DNA of 64,000 bases from Pseudarthrobacter sp. GA104 (GTDB taxonomy: Bacteria; Actinomycetota; Actinomycetes; Actinomycetales; Micrococcaceae), in the NCBI RefSeq assembly GCF_009741265.1, contig NZ_WOWL01000001.1, positions 4,704,652-4,768,651 on the forward strand, written 5' to 3'. The position numbers and the translations under genes were made by a program. Under the pieces are notes generated by a model. It did not search any database, was not told the origin of the DNA, and worked only from the letters and a program-made list of their open reading frames with translations. Positions 1 through 9,046 of this stretch are shown here, in pieces. Within the stretch, counting starts at the first letter, position 1. Every line of letters starts with the position of its first letter.

Positions 1-563
1 ACGGCGCAACCAATCGTGTCGGCCAACGCCACTTCAGCCAGGTTCGCGAGACCAATTGCACTGCGGACGACCTCGAGGGTCTGCTCGATCGGGACGTCTC
101 CCTGGTAGGGGCAGCCAAAAGCGACAGCTGCGGTGACGCTGAGTGGAATGGATGCGGCGGCAGCGATGTCCGACACTTCCTCCAGAGCCCTAAGCGCTGC
201 AGCAACTGTGGTGTTCTGGTTGGCTGAGGCGAATGCGTCGGTCACCGGCAGTACATAGTTCATCTCGTCCACCCCGGCATCGACAGCCCGGAGGGCACCC
301 CTGGTGTTCAGCACCAGGCCGATATAGCTCACGGCGTCGGTGCGCGGGACCGACGCCATCACGGCGTCGGCATCAGCCATCTGGGGTACGGCTTTGGGAT
401 TCACAAAGCTGACGGCTTCGATCCGCCGCGCACCCATCCGGATCAGCTCTTCGATGAGCCGGACCTTATCTTCCGTGCTCACGGGGGTCTTCTCGTTCTG
501 CAGCCCGTCGCGCGGGCTGACGTCCACGATCGAGACCGGACTGGTTCCGTGGGCAAACGCCAT
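1..563 (-). CDS. Hydroxymethylglutaryl-CoA lyase-like protein (C-terminus cut by window edge)
   Basis: About 187 N-terminal residues are visible; the rest lies left of the window. The signature VSPRDGLQNEK (residues 15-25) is the HMG-CoA lyase/DRE-TIM motif whose Arg and Asp hold the substrate and the divalent metal. A second conserved stretch, ADTIGCA, stands at the cut end. Enzymes of this family split a 3-hydroxy-3-methyl acyl-CoA into acetyl-CoA and a keto acid, for example HMG-CoA to acetoacetate. The ATG shares its A with the TGA of the CoA-transferase gene (TGATG), so the two are translationally coupled in one minus-strand operon, with the transferase supplying the CoA ester. The substrate need not be HMG-CoA, because MvaB-like lyases vary. 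Family assignment is firm; the exact substrate is inference. Confidence 0.85.
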   Translation of the reverse strand, partial: MAFAHGTSPVSIVDVSPRDGLQNEKTPVSTEDKVRLIEELIRMGARRIEAVSFVNPKAVPQMADADAVMASVPRTDAVSYIGLVLNTRGALRAVDAGVDEMNYVLPVTDAFASANQNTTVAAALRALEEVSDIAAAASIPLSVTAAVAFGCPYQGDVPIEQTLEVVRSAIGLANLAEVALADTIGCA

Positions 564-1885
564 CAGATTGCTCCTTCGCTACGTGCATTCTGAAACTCTT
601 CTTCGGTGAGGTTCAGGAGGCCCTGGTACACATCGGCATTGTGGGATCCATGCACCAAAGGCCCGTTCCAGCTAATCCGGCCGGCGGAGCGCGTGAGCTT
701 GGGAACGATTCCCGGCTGGACCACGGCGCCCAGCTCGTCGTCAGCCACTTCCACGAGCATGTCCCTGGCTTTGAGCTGCGGATCCTCGAAGATATCTTCA
801 ACGGTACTCACGGTGCTGTTCGGAACAGCATGTTTATCGAGCAGGCTGACCAGCTCGCCGGCGGAGTAGTGCACCGCCCAATCGGCGATGATGCTTTCAA
901 GCTCCTCCTGGTTGCGGCCCCGCTGCGCATGATCACGGTATTTCGGGTCCTCCGCGAGCCCGGGCATGCCCATCGCTGTGGCCAGGCGGACGAAGACCGA
1001 ATCCTGATTGGCCGCTATGACAACCCACTTGCCGTCGCTGGAGCGGAAGATGTTCGACGGCGCGATCCCCTTCAGTCCCGAGCCGCTGGGTCCGGGAACA
1101 ATACCGGTGGCGGCGTAGTCCGGCACCGCGCTCTCCAGTAGTGAAAAGCACGCCTCAACGAGCGACACATCGACCACCTGGCCGGTCCCCCCGCGGGCAT
1201 CCCGCCAGTACAACGCCAGCAGGATCCCCTGCAGGGCATACAGCGAGCCGAGGCTGTCCCCCAGTGAAATACCTGTGCGGGGTGGCGGCTGGTCGGGATA
1301 GCCGTTCAGGTGCCGCAATCCGCTCCGCGCTTCGGCGACGGAGGCATAACCCGGCTTTGACGCTTCCGGACCAGTCTGTCCATATCCCGAGACCCGGGCG
1401 ATGATGAGGCCGGGATTGATCTTCCACAGCTCTTCAGGGCCGAGGCCAAGCTTTTCCATAGTGCCCGGGCGGAAGTTCTCGAGGATGACGTCGGCGTCCT
1501 TGCAGAGCTCAAGAAAGAGCTCCCGGCCGCGCGGGGCTTTCAGGTCCATAGTGACGCACTTTTTGCCGCGGGACTGCACCGACCACCACAGCGTGTGGTC
1601 ATTAACGCGCGCGCGGCCCCATTCGCGCATGGGATCCGGCCTGTTTGGGGATTCGACCTTGATGACTTCGGCACCGAAGTCTGCCATCTGCCGTCCCGCG
1701 AAAGGGCCGGCGATCAGAGATCCCAGTTCGAGGACGCGCACGCCGGACAGAGGACCCGCATCACCGCCCGCGATTTTGGCCCTGCCTGCGACGGCTGGTG
1801 GCGTTTCTTCAGCGATCCCGTGGCCGGCCCCGTCCTCTGCGTCCTTGCCAAGCTTCGCTGTGCCGGTTTCGACAACCTTCATCAA
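563..1885 (-). CDS. CaiB/BaiF family III CoA-transferase
   Basis: This is a 440-residue formyl-CoA-transferase-type enzyme that moves CoA between carboxylic acids. The family core starts near residue 46 with LSGVRVLELGSLIAGPFAG, followed by the ADFGAEVIKVE and ENFRPGTMEKLG blocks. Residues 1-45 are a charged, low-complexity extension not needed for the fold. At the position of the usual catalytic Asp (pattern PGYD) this protein has PGYA (Ala about 181) followed by an AEARSGL stretch. I recall that a subgroup of the family carries this variant, so the mechanism may differ. The start is either TTG 1885 or ATG 1882; a GGAG lies upstream. It is coupled by TGATG to the lyase gene downstream, suggesting activation then cleavage of the same acid. 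A dyad at 1989-2016 lies upstream. Confidence 0.85.
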   Translation of the reverse strand: MMKVVETGTAKLGKDAEDGAGHGIAEETPPAVAGRAKIAGGDAGPLSGVRVLELGSLIAGPFAGRQMADFGAEVIKVESPNRPDPMREWGRARVNDHTLWWSVQSRGKKCVTMDLKAPRGRELFLELCKDADVILENFRPGTMEKLGLGPEELWKINPGLIIARVSGYGQTGPEASKPGYASVAEARSGLRHLNGYPDQPPPRTGISLGDSLGSLYALQGILLALYWRDARGGTGQVVDVSLVEACFSLLESAVPDYAATGIVPGPSGSGLKGIAPSNIFRSSDGKWVVIAANQDSVFVRLATAMGMPGLAEDPKYRDHAQRGRNQEELESIIADWAVHYSAGELVSLLDKHAVPNSTVSTVEDIFEDPQLKARDMLVEVADDELGAVVQPGIVPKLTRSAGRISWNGPLVHGSHNADVYQGLLNLTEEEFQNARSEGAI

Positions 1886-1988
1886 ATCTCAACTCCTGAT
1901 TCCTGATGCGGACCCAGTGGGCGCCGTACACACGGACGGAGGTTCATGAGCTCCCCGTCGTACAGGAACCAGTATGCACTCCTGTTCT

Positions 1989-2016
1989 CATATTGTGAAT
2001 ATAAAATCACGATATG
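1989..2016. promoter_or_regulatory. Inverted repeat, probable IclR operator
   Basis: CATATTGTGA (1989-1998) and TCACGATATG (2007-2016) form a 10-bp inverted repeat with one mismatch and an 8-base A/T-rich spacer. It stands at the end of the IclR gene and upstream of the CoA-transferase/lyase operon. A half-site, TCACAATGTG (2913-2922), is found just before the divergent ABC operon. Dyads of this kind are typical for IclR proteins. The assignment to this IclR is inference. Confidence 0.5.
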
Positions 2017-2798
2017 GGCTCCACCTCGGAGGGAAGACTTCCGCCGATCAGCCGGGTACCTTCAGCTGCCGCGGCGATGACCGGCTCTATCCAGGAAGCA
2101 CACACGTCGTAAGGCATCCTCATGGTGGGCCCCATGACGGTGAGTGCACCGTAGAGCTCAGCCTGCGGGCCGAAGATCGGAACAGACAAGCCGCTGGCCC
2201 CGGAAACCCGCTCCCCGGTGGTGATGGCAAAACCGTCCGCACGAGTCTTCGAGACGGCGGCATCAAGGCTTGCTGCGTCCGTGATGGTCTGGTCGGTGAT
2301 GGACCGGAGCCCTGACCCGTAGACCCTCTCCGCCAGGTCGGGGTTCCAGGCGAGCAATACGCGGCCCGCCGAACCGGCGTGGAGCGGCATGATATCGCCG
2401 ACCTCGACCGCCCTTCGAAGAACCCGTCGGGTCTCGGCCAACGCGACGCAAACCCTGCTTCCCTGCGATTCCCTGAAGATGCAGACCGTCTCGCCCAGCT
2501 CATCCCGCAATCGCCGTATTACCGGTGTCAGCAATTCCAGGAAGTCCAGGCCCTGCCGGGCGGGCGCCGCCCAGTGGGTCATACGCAACCCGACCCGGAA
2601 TTGGTCATCACGCCGATCGAGCATTCCCTCATGCACCATATTCGCGACCAGGCGCTGCACCGTGGAGTGCGGCAACCCGGTCTCCGCGCGTATTTCGGCG
2701 AGGCTCAATTCTGGCCGCACCAGGGAGAAGGCATCAAGGATGGCCGTGATCTTCTTTAGCACCAGCAACGGGGCGGCGGCGTTTTCGGTTGCGCTCAT
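2007..2798 (-). CDS. IclR-family transcriptional regulator
   Basis: A 263-residue regulator with an N-terminal winged helix-turn-helix (about residues 13-70, with LSLAEIRAETGLPHSTVQRLV as recognition region) and a C-terminal IclR effector domain (GDIMPLHAGSAGRVLLA, then SGLSVPIFG near residues 200-210). IclR proteins sense small organic acids and control catabolic operons. The gene lies between the CoA-transferase/lyase operon, which it precedes on the same strand, and the ABC importer operon, which diverges from it. It therefore probably controls both. Start ATG 2798 is followed at once by the usual short lead into the HTH. Length is normal for the family. Confidence 0.88.
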   Translation of the reverse strand: MSATENAAAPLLVLKKITAILDAFSLVRPELSLAEIRAETGLPHSTVQRLVANMVHEGMLDRRDDQFRVGLRMTHWAAPARQGLDFLELLTPVIRRLRDELGETVCIFRESQGSRVCVALAETRRVLRRAVEVGDIMPLHAGSAGRVLLAWNPDLAERVYGSGLRSITDQTITDAASLDAAVSKTRADGFAITTGERVSGASGLSVPIFGPQAELYGALTVMGPTMRMPYDVCASWIEPVIAAAAEGTRLIGGSLPSEVEPIS

Positions 2799-2940
2799 GG
2801 CTCGATTCCAGGTTCCTTCTTCTCGGTCAGGGCGGGGTGGCGCCTATTTGAAGCCCCCTTGTAGTGTGACAGACGTTACTGTTAGCGTAGTGCCCACTAT
2901 ATGGCCAACAACTCACAATGTGGTTAGCGGGAGAATAGCA

Positions 2941-3786
2941 ATGACGCAGCCCTCACAGCCTGAATCATCGAATTTTGCGGTTGAGCTCAACGGATGCACC
3001 AAGGAGTTTGCAACTCCCGGCGGTGGATCGTACTTCGCTGTCCGGGACATCGACCTCAAGGTGGAGCCCGGACGGTTTGTCTCCATCGTTGGGCCGACGG
3101 GATCGGGTAAGTCCACGATCCTCAACATGGCAGCGGGACTCCTGAATCCTTCCTCGGGCACTGTCCACAGCTTCGGTGAGCCCGTACACGGGGTGAACCG
3201 CCGCGCCTCCTACATGTTCCAGCAGGACGCCCTGCTGCCTTGGAAGTCGGTCATCGACAACGTCAGCCTCGGGCTCACCATGGCCGGGGTCTCCAAGGCC
3301 GAGGCCTACGACGAGTCACGCCGCTGGCTCGAGAAGGTGGGATTGAAGAACTTCGCTGACCGGTACCCCCACCAGCTCTCCGGCGGCATGCGCAAGCGCA
3401 CCGCAGTCGCCCAGGCCTGGATCGTCAACCCCGACATCCTGCTGATGGACGAGCCTTTCTCCGCACTCGACGTACAGACCCGTCAGATCATGGAGAACGA
3501 ACTCCTCCAGCTCTGGCAGGAATCGGACAAGGCCGTCGTGTTCATCACCCACGACCTGGACGAGGCAATTGCCCTGTCCGACGAGGTGGTCATCCTCGGG
3601 GCCGGGCCGGGAAGCACCGTCGTCGGCAGCTACGAGATCGACATCCCCCGCCCCCGTGACCTCCTGGACATCCGGGACGATCCCAAGTTCGTCGAGCTCC
3701 ACAGAGAAATCTGGGGGCGCCTCAAGGTTGAGGTATCCAAGACCTACGAATCAGCGCGGGAAGAGGAAGAGAGCGACGCAGCATGA
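2941..3786 (+). CDS. ABC transporter ATP-binding protein, NitT/TauT type
   Basis: A 281-residue ATPase of the SsuB/TauB/NrtD class that drives import of an anionic substrate. Visible motifs are Walker A GPTGSGKST (about residues 56-64), the Q-loop MFQQDALLPW, the signature LSGGM, Walker B ILLMDEPF followed by SALD, and the switch His in FITHDLDEA. The reading frame is open far upstream, but ATG 2941 is preferred: a GGGAG stands about 7 bases before it and the conserved domain begins shortly after. It is the first gene of an operon with a permease (ATGA overlap) and a binding lipoprotein. The class serves sulfonates, nitrate, thiamine precursors and aromatic acids, so the substrate cannot be read off. 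Context with organic-acid enzymes points to a di- or tricarboxylate. Confidence 0.9.
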   Translation: MTQPSQPESSNFAVELNGCTKEFATPGGGSYFAVRDIDLKVEPGRFVSIVGPTGSGKSTILNMAAGLLNPSSGTVHSFGEPVHGVNRRASYMFQQDALLPWKSVIDNVSLGLTMAGVSKAEAYDESRRWLEKVGLKNFADRYPHQLSGGMRKRTAVAQAWIVNPDILLMDEPFSALDVQTRQIMENELLQLWQESDKAVVFITHDLDEAIALSDEVVILGAGPGSTVVGSYEIDIPRPRDLLDIRDDPKFVELHREIWGRLKVEVSKTYESAREEEESDAA

Positions 3787-4646
3787 CGGTGGCACCAGTT
3801 TCCAAGAAGACACAGCGCTTTCCCCTCCGGAAGGAGCGGGGTCCGGCCATGGTTGAGCGCCCCCGGCGCAAACGGGGTGAAGCGTCCAACTTCTCCATCC
3901 GGATGGGACAACTGGCCCTCGCCGTCATTGTCCTCGGTGCGTGGGAATTGTTGGGACGCGTTGGCGTTATCGACCCATTCTTCTTCCCCCTCCCCTCCGA
4001 CATCCTGATGACGGTATGGGTCTGGATCTCCAGCGGCTTCGTCTTCCCGCACCTGTGGATCACCCTGCAGGAATCGATCCTCGCCTTCCTGACGGGCGCG
4101 GCGGCCGGCCTGGTCCTGGGCTTCCTCCTGGCGAGGGTCCGTTTCCTGGAGCGGCTCCTGGACCCGTTCCTGCAGATGTTCAATGCCCTTCCCCGCGTGG
4201 TGCTGGCCCCGATTTTCCTGCTGTGGTTCGGCCTGGGGATCTGGTCAAAGGTCGCCTTCGGTTTCACCTTGGTGTTCTTCATCGTCTTCTTCAACACCCT
4301 CGAGGGCGTCAAGAGCGTGGACCGGGTCCTCGTGGACAACGCACGCATGCTGGGGGCGTCGGAGAAGCAGCTCCTCCGCCACGTCTTCATCCCCAGCGCC
4401 CTGACCTGGATCTTCTCCAGCCTGCATATCAGCGTAGGTTTTGCCATCACCGGCGCAGTGGTGGGTGAATACCTCGGAGCTTCCGCCGGTGTGGGCTACG
4501 CCATAGCCCAGGCCCAGGGTGTCTTCGATACCAAGGGAGTCTTCGCCGGCATGTTCATCCTGATGTTCGTGGTCCTGATCATCGACCTCCTCGTCAACCG
4601 CCTCGAACGGCACCTCCTCAGGTGGCGCCCGGCCCGGTCCTCGTAA
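3783..4646 (+). CDS. ABC transporter permease, NitT/TauT type
   Basis: A 287-residue integral membrane protein of the SsuC/TauC family, with about six membrane segments starting near residue 44. The cytoplasmic EAA loop that docks the ATPase is recognisable around DNARMLGASEKQLLRHVFIPSA. The first about 40 residues are basic and cytoplasmic. The ATG overlaps the stop of the ATPase gene (ATGA at 3783-3786), so the two are made together. The binding lipoprotein gene follows 32 bases downstream. Substrate unknown; see the lipoprotein. Confidence 0.9.
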   Translation: MTVAPVSKKTQRFPLRKERGPAMVERPRRKRGEASNFSIRMGQLALAVIVLGAWELLGRVGVIDPFFFPLPSDILMTVWVWISSGFVFPHLWITLQESILAFLTGAAAGLVLGFLLARVRFLERLLDPFLQMFNALPRVVLAPIFLLWFGLGIWSKVAFGFTLVFFIVFFNTLEGVKSVDRVLVDNARMLGASEKQLLRHVFIPSALTWIFSSLHISVGFAITGAVVGEYLGASAGVGYAIAQAQGVFDTKGVFAGMFILMFVVLIIDLLVNRLERHLLRWRPARSS

Positions 4647-4678
4647 CTATTACCATCACCGCCTGAAAGGGAACTCTC

Positions 4679-5752
4679 ATGACCCAGAAAGAAACCCGGC
4701 GCCGTAGGCTCTTCCGCCCCCTGACCCTGCTTGCCTCCGTTGCCTTGGCTCTCTCCGCCTGCGGCGCCCCTTCGGCTGCACCTCCCGGCCAGGGCGGGAC
4801 CGGTGCTGCCGGCGGCGGGGAAGGCACCAAGGTGATCATCGGCGTCGGCGGCCAGACTCTCCTGACCTACCTTCCCACCACGCTGGCCCAGGAACTGGGC
4901 TACTACAAGGAAGAGGGCCTGAACGTCGAACTCCAGGACCTGCAGGGCGGCTCGAAAGCGCTCACTGCGATGGTGGGCGGCAGCACAAATGTCACCAGCG
5001 GATACTACGAGCACACCATCCAGATGCAGGCCAAGAACCAGCCCATCAAGGCGTTCGTTGACATGGGCGAGTCGTCGGGGCTTGCCCTCATCGTGGCGCC
5101 CAAGAATGAGGGCCAGATCAAGTCCATTGCGGACCTCAAAGGCAAGAACGTCGGAGTGACCTCACCGGGGTCCTCCACCGACATGTTCGTAAAGTTCCTG
5201 CTCGCCAAGAGTGGCATGCAGCAGACAGATGCCGCAGTTTCAGCGATCGGCGCCGGGTCCTCTGCCGTTGCCGCCGTGGAGCAGAACCAGGTGGACGCCG
5301 CAGTGATGCTCGAACCTGACATCTCCGTACTCGCAAAGCGGATAGGCCACGATCCGGTGCTGCTGGAAGACGTCCGGACCGTGGAGGGTCTGAAGGAAGT
5401 ATTCGACACCGACTCCTGGCCGTCCTCCTCCCTCTACGCCAAGACTGAATGGCTGGACAAGAACAAGGAAACCGCAGGCAAGCTCGCCAAGGCGATCAAG
5501 CGCACCCTCGAATTCATCGACGGCCACTCCGGCGAGGAGATTGCCGCGAAAATGCCTGAGAAGTTCGCCGGCGGAGACAAGCAGCTCTACGCCAAGGTCA
5601 TTGAGGACCTGAAGAAGACGCTCAGCAAGGACGGATCCTTTACCGAGGACGGCGTTCAGGCGGTCCTGAAGACACAGCGGGTGGCCAACCCGGAGGTCGG
5701 GGATAAGGACATCAAGCTGGCGGACACCTACACGAACGAATTCCTGAAGTAG
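4679..5752 (+). CDS. ABC transporter substrate-binding lipoprotein (SsuA/NMT1-like)
   Basis: A 357-residue exported binding protein. A basic N-terminus and a hydrophobic stretch lead to the lipobox LSACGA, so Cys at about residue 27 should be lipid-anchored on the outer face of the membrane. The mature part shows the NMT1/SsuA pattern: LAQELGYYKEEGLNVEL, then SIADLKGKNVGV. A run of small residues (PSAAPPGQGGTGAAGGG) forms the linker after the lipobox. A GAAAGGG sequence precedes the ATG. It captures the substrate for the permease and ATPase encoded upstream. The long stem at 5761-5801 closes this unit. Confidence 0.9.
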   Translation: MTQKETRRRRLFRPLTLLASVALALSACGAPSAAPPGQGGTGAAGGGEGTKVIIGVGGQTLLTYLPTTLAQELGYYKEEGLNVELQDLQGGSKALTAMVGGSTNVTSGYYEHTIQMQAKNQPIKAFVDMGESSGLALIVAPKNEGQIKSIADLKGKNVGVTSPGSSTDMFVKFLLAKSGMQQTDAAVSAIGAGSSAVAAVEQNQVDAAVMLEPDISVLAKRIGHDPVLLEDVRTVEGLKEVFDTDSWPSSSLYAKTEWLDKNKETAGKLAKAIKRTLEFIDGHSGEEIAAKMPEKFAGGDKQLYAKVIEDLKKTLSKDGSFTEDGVQAVLKTQRVANPEVGDKDIKLADTYTNEFLK

Positions 5753-5760
5753 CACCAACC

Positions 5761-5801
5761 GGCAGAGGCACGCCATCCGCAAGAGATGGCGTGCCTCTGC
5801 C
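5761..5801 (+). terminator. Perfect 17-bp hairpin after the ABC operon
   Basis: The arms 5761-5777 and 5785-5801 are exact reverse complements (GGCAGAGGCACGCCATC on the left) with a 7-base loop. No T-run follows, as is common for actinobacterial terminators. It lies 8 bases after the lipoprotein stop and 35 bases before the aconitase-family gene, so it may cut or only reduce read-through into the next gene. Confidence 0.7.
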
Positions 5802-5836
5802 GCCATCACCGCCTTCCTGCTTGAGGAGAGCTCTGA

Positions 5837-7834
5837 ATGCCCGAGACACTGACCCACAAAATCCTGGCCAGCCATCTCGCGTCCGGCGGCCTGACTCACG
5901 GCGCCGACATCACCATCGCCGTTGACCAGATCCTCATCGAGGACGCAACCGGAACCATGACCGCCATGCAGTTCGAAATGCTCGGCATGGACTCCGTCGC
6001 CGTGCCGCTGGCGGTCATGTACGTCGATCACAACGTCCTGCAGATCGATGAAAAGAACATGCAGGACCACCACTACCTCCGCACCTTCTCCGCCCGCTAC
6101 GGGCTGCGCTACTCCCCCGCCGGGCACGGCATCTCCCACTACATCCACCTTGAGAAATTCTCCAGGCCGGGCCAGGTCCTGGTGGGCGCGGACTCCCACA
6201 CCTCAACGGCGGGTGCCCTCGGCATGTTCGCCCTCGGCGCCGGCGGGCTGGAGGTCGCCGTGGCGATGGCGGGCTACGGGTTCGACTTTGTGTGCCCCGC
6301 CGTCGTGGGGGTGGAACTGACGGGCACGCTCGGACCCAATGCCGAAGGGAAGGACGTGGTGCTGGAGCTGCTGCGCCGCCATGGCGTGCGGGGCGGCCGC
6401 GGGAAGGTGTTCGAGTTCTACGGGGAGGGTGTGGCTTCCCTGTCAGTCTCGGCGCGCGCGACCATCTGCAACATGATCATCGAGACAGGTGCCGCCACAG
6501 CCATCTTTCCCTCCGATGACCAGACCCGCGCGTGGCTCCGGGCCCAGCGCCGAGAGGATCAGTTCGTCCCCCTGGCGGCCGACGCCGGCGCAGGCTACGA
6601 CGACGACGAGCAGATTGATCTATCAAGCCTCGTTCCGCTCGTGGCGCTGCCGCACTCACCAGGCAACGTCCGTCCCGTGTCCGAACTGCCGCGCACTGAG
6701 GTGGTCCAGGTCTGCGTGGGTTCCTCTGTGAACAGTTCGTACGAGGACCTGGCCACTGTGGCTGCCATCCTCAAGGGACATACCGTCCATCCGTCCGTCC
6801 AGCTCACGGTGACGCCGGGATCACGCCAGATCCTGCAGACGATCATCGCCTCCGGCGTCTATGAGGATCTTATGGGGGCCGGGGCGCGGATGCTCGAGCC
6901 GGTATGCGGCCCCTGCGTGGGCATCGGGCAGGCACCTACGGAGGGTGCGCCGTCGTTGCGCACGTTCAACCGCAACTTCCCGGGCCGCAGCGGTACAGCC
7001 GAGGACTCCGTGTACCTGTGTTCGCCGTCGACCGCTGCTGCCAGCGCGCTGGAAGGCGCCATCGTCGATGCCTCCACCGTCAGCCGCGGCGAGCTCCGCC
7101 CTGCCACTCCTCCTCATCCGGAAGTCCATGACCTGCATATTGCCGGTGTCCTGCCCCTTGAGGCACGTCGCAACATCGAGATCGAGCGGGGCAGCAACCT
7201 CGTCCCGCCGCCACAGCCCACACCGCTGCCGGCTGACCTGGACGCCCGGGTGCTGATCGCCGTCGGTGATGACATCTCCACTGGTGACATGGCTCCCGAC
7301 GGCGCCATCGCCATGTCTGTATGGTCCAACATCGCCGTCTGCGCGCGCTTCATGTTCCGCCGCCTGGACCCCGGTTTTCACGATCGCGCCCTCGAATGGG
7401 GCGGCGGAATCATTGCGGGCGGGGAAAACTACGGGCAGGGTTCGTCGCGGGAGCATGCCGCCCTGATCCCGTTGTACTTGGGGGTCCGGGTGGTCGCTGC
7501 CCGCAGCTACGCGCGGATCCATCGCCGCAACCTCATCGCCGCCGGCATCGTGCCGCTGATCTTGCCCTCCGACGCGCAAAGCTCAACCGGGCAGCGGTGG
7601 GTCATCGAAGGGCTTGCTGACGCCCTGGCCGATGGTCGCCGCTCCGTCACTGCCCGAGTGGACGGAGGCACCGAGTTGACGCTCGGGCTCGACTTCTCGC
7701 CGGCCGAACGTGCCGTCCTCACTGCCGACGGCCTGCTGGCCCAGGTGCGGACCGGCGGGCGCTCCATGCTGGCCGGCGACGCCGTCGTACAGGACAACGC
7801 GGCAGTCGTTTCGCAGAGCCGATCTCCACGGTGA
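5837..7834 (+). CDS. Aconitase-family hydro-lyase
   Basis: A 665-residue single-chain member of the aconitase superfamily, which isomerises hydroxy-polycarboxylates by dehydration and rehydration. The three Fe-S ligands are visible: Cys 293 (VCVGSSVNSS) and Cys 357/Cys 360 (CGPCVGIG). The substrate-binding GADSHTSTAGALG block is near residues 117-130. The C-terminal swivel domain carries GDDISTGDMAPDG and then GENYGQGSSREHA. At 665 residues it is clearly shorter than housekeeping AcnA (about 890) and nearer the mitochondrial or homoaconitase-like type, so it is likely a pathway-specific enzyme. Start ATG 5837 has GAGGAGAG upstream. The stop overlaps the GTG of the MFS gene. It could act on citrate, a homocitrate- or methylcitrate-like acid, or a maleate-type diacid. 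Confidence 0.87.
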   Translation: MPETLTHKILASHLASGGLTHGADITIAVDQILIEDATGTMTAMQFEMLGMDSVAVPLAVMYVDHNVLQIDEKNMQDHHYLRTFSARYGLRYSPAGHGISHYIHLEKFSRPGQVLVGADSHTSTAGALGMFALGAGGLEVAVAMAGYGFDFVCPAVVGVELTGTLGPNAEGKDVVLELLRRHGVRGGRGKVFEFYGEGVASLSVSARATICNMIIETGAATAIFPSDDQTRAWLRAQRREDQFVPLAADAGAGYDDDEQIDLSSLVPLVALPHSPGNVRPVSELPRTEVVQVCVGSSVNSSYEDLATVAAILKGHTVHPSVQLTVTPGSRQILQTIIASGVYEDLMGAGARMLEPVCGPCVGIGQAPTEGAPSLRTFNRNFPGRSGTAEDSVYLCSPSTAAASALEGAIVDASTVSRGELRPATPPHPEVHDLHIAGVLPLEARRNIEIERGSNLVPPPQPTPLPADLDARVLIAVGDDISTGDMAPDGAIAMSVWSNIAVCARFMFRRLDPGFHDRALEWGGGIIAGGENYGQGSSREHAALIPLYLGVRVVAARSYARIHRRNLIAAGIVPLILPSDAQSSTGQRWVIEGLADALADGRRSVTARVDGGTELTLGLDFSPAERAVLTADGLLAQVRTGGRSMLAGDAVVQDNAAVVSQSRSPR

Positions 7835-9042
7835 GGCCAGCCGCCGTCGGCCCCGTTCGAACACCGGCGCGTCGACCGGGACAGCGCGCCACGGCCATCG
7901 CGGCGCTGACAACGGTGGTGGCGGTGCTGCCGGTCTTCCTCGTCGGCGGGCTGGCTGTCCAGCTTGAGCAGGACCTGGGCATGACGGCGTCAGCACTCGG
8001 AGTCGCGGTCTCCACCTTCTGGGCTGTCTCAGCACTGCTGTCCGCCCCGGCCGGGTATGTGGCGAGCGGACTGGGGCTCCGCCGCGGAGTCCCGCTCGCC
8101 GTCGGGCTGGGCTTTGTTGCACTGGCCGGCATCGCCTTTGTCACTCCGCACTGGGCGTGGCTGATCGTCTGGCTCAGTTTCGCCGGTACCGCAAACGCCC
8201 TGATCCACCCGCTGTCCAACGGCCTGATCGTGGACCAGGTGGCGGTACGCAACCGCGCCTTCTCGTTTGGCCTCAAGCAGGCCGCCATTCCGACGGCGAC
8301 GCTCACCGCCGGCCTGTCCGTCCCGCTATTCGCTCTTACCGTGGGGTGGAACTGGACCTTTGCGCTGGCAGCACTGCTGGCGGCGGCCCTGATCCCGGCG
8401 CTGCTCCGCACCCTCCCACGCACTGCCCCGTTCCAAGGGCGCTCAGGTAAAGCCGCCAGGGAACCGCTCCCCCGGAGGCTGAAACCATTCCTTTTTGCCA
8501 CCGCCGTGGCCAGTGCCCTGGGAGCCGGGCAGGCCAATGTAGTGGGTGCTTTCACTGTGACCATGGCTGTGCAGGCGGGATTCGATGCCGCCGGTGCGGG
8601 CCTATTGCTGGGCGCCGCCAGTGTGGCCGGGATTCTGGCCCGCCCGCTGGTGGGTATTGCCGCGGACCGGGGGATCGGCGGCTCGATGGCCACGGTGGCC
8701 CTGATGATGGGGGCCGGGAGCCTGGGGCTGCTCGGCATGGCGTCCGGTTTCCCGATCGCCTATGCAGCCGGAGCCGTCGTCGCGTTCGGTCTGGGCTGGG
8801 GCTGGAACGGCCTGGCCCATTACGTGGTCTCACGCACGGCGCATCCATTCACCATCCGGGCCACCGGGATCACTCAGAGCGGTACCTACATCGGCGGAAC
8901 GCTGGGGCCGTTGCTGTTCGGGATCGTTTTCTCCCATTTCAGTCCCGCCGTTGGATGGACGCTTGCAGCGCTGGTCGCAGGTGCCGGGGCGGCTGCCTCG
9001 CTGGTCGCGTTCCGTTTGGAGAAGCGATTGCGCACCAGCTAG
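7831..9042 (+). CDS. MFS transporter
   Basis: A 403-residue major facilitator with about 12 membrane segments. The loop between segments 2 and 3 (SGLGLRRGVPL) is in the usual place. A second charged loop near residues 200-213 divides the two halves. The GTG start shares GTGA with the aconitase stop, so the two are co-translated. It probably moves the same organic acid or a pathway intermediate, in addition to the ABC importer upstream. A second uptake system, or an efflux valve for an intermediate, are both possible. The stop is only 4 bases from the end of the convergent dehydrogenase gene. Confidence 0.85.
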   Translation: MRPAAVGPVRTPARRPGQRATAIAALTTVVAVLPVFLVGGLAVQLEQDLGMTASALGVAVSTFWAVSALLSAPAGYVASGLGLRRGVPLAVGLGFVALAGIAFVTPHWAWLIVWLSFAGTANALIHPLSNGLIVDQVAVRNRAFSFGLKQAAIPTATLTAGLSVPLFALTVGWNWTFALAALLAAALIPALLRTLPRTAPFQGRSGKAAREPLPRRLKPFLFATAVASALGAGQANVVGAFTVTMAVQAGFDAAGAGLLLGAASVAGILARPLVGIAADRGIGGSMATVALMMGAGSLGLLGMASGFPIAYAAGAVVAFGLGWGWNGLAHYVVSRTAHPFTIRATGITQSGTYIGGTLGPLLFGIVFSHFSPAVGWTLAALVAGAGAAASLVAFRLEKRLRTS

Positions 9043-9046
9043 TTGG

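Noticed and set aside
2389..2940. Longer N-terminus for the first ABC ATPase
   Set aside because: It would run antisense through the IclR gene; ATG 2941 has its own ribosome site and fits the family start.
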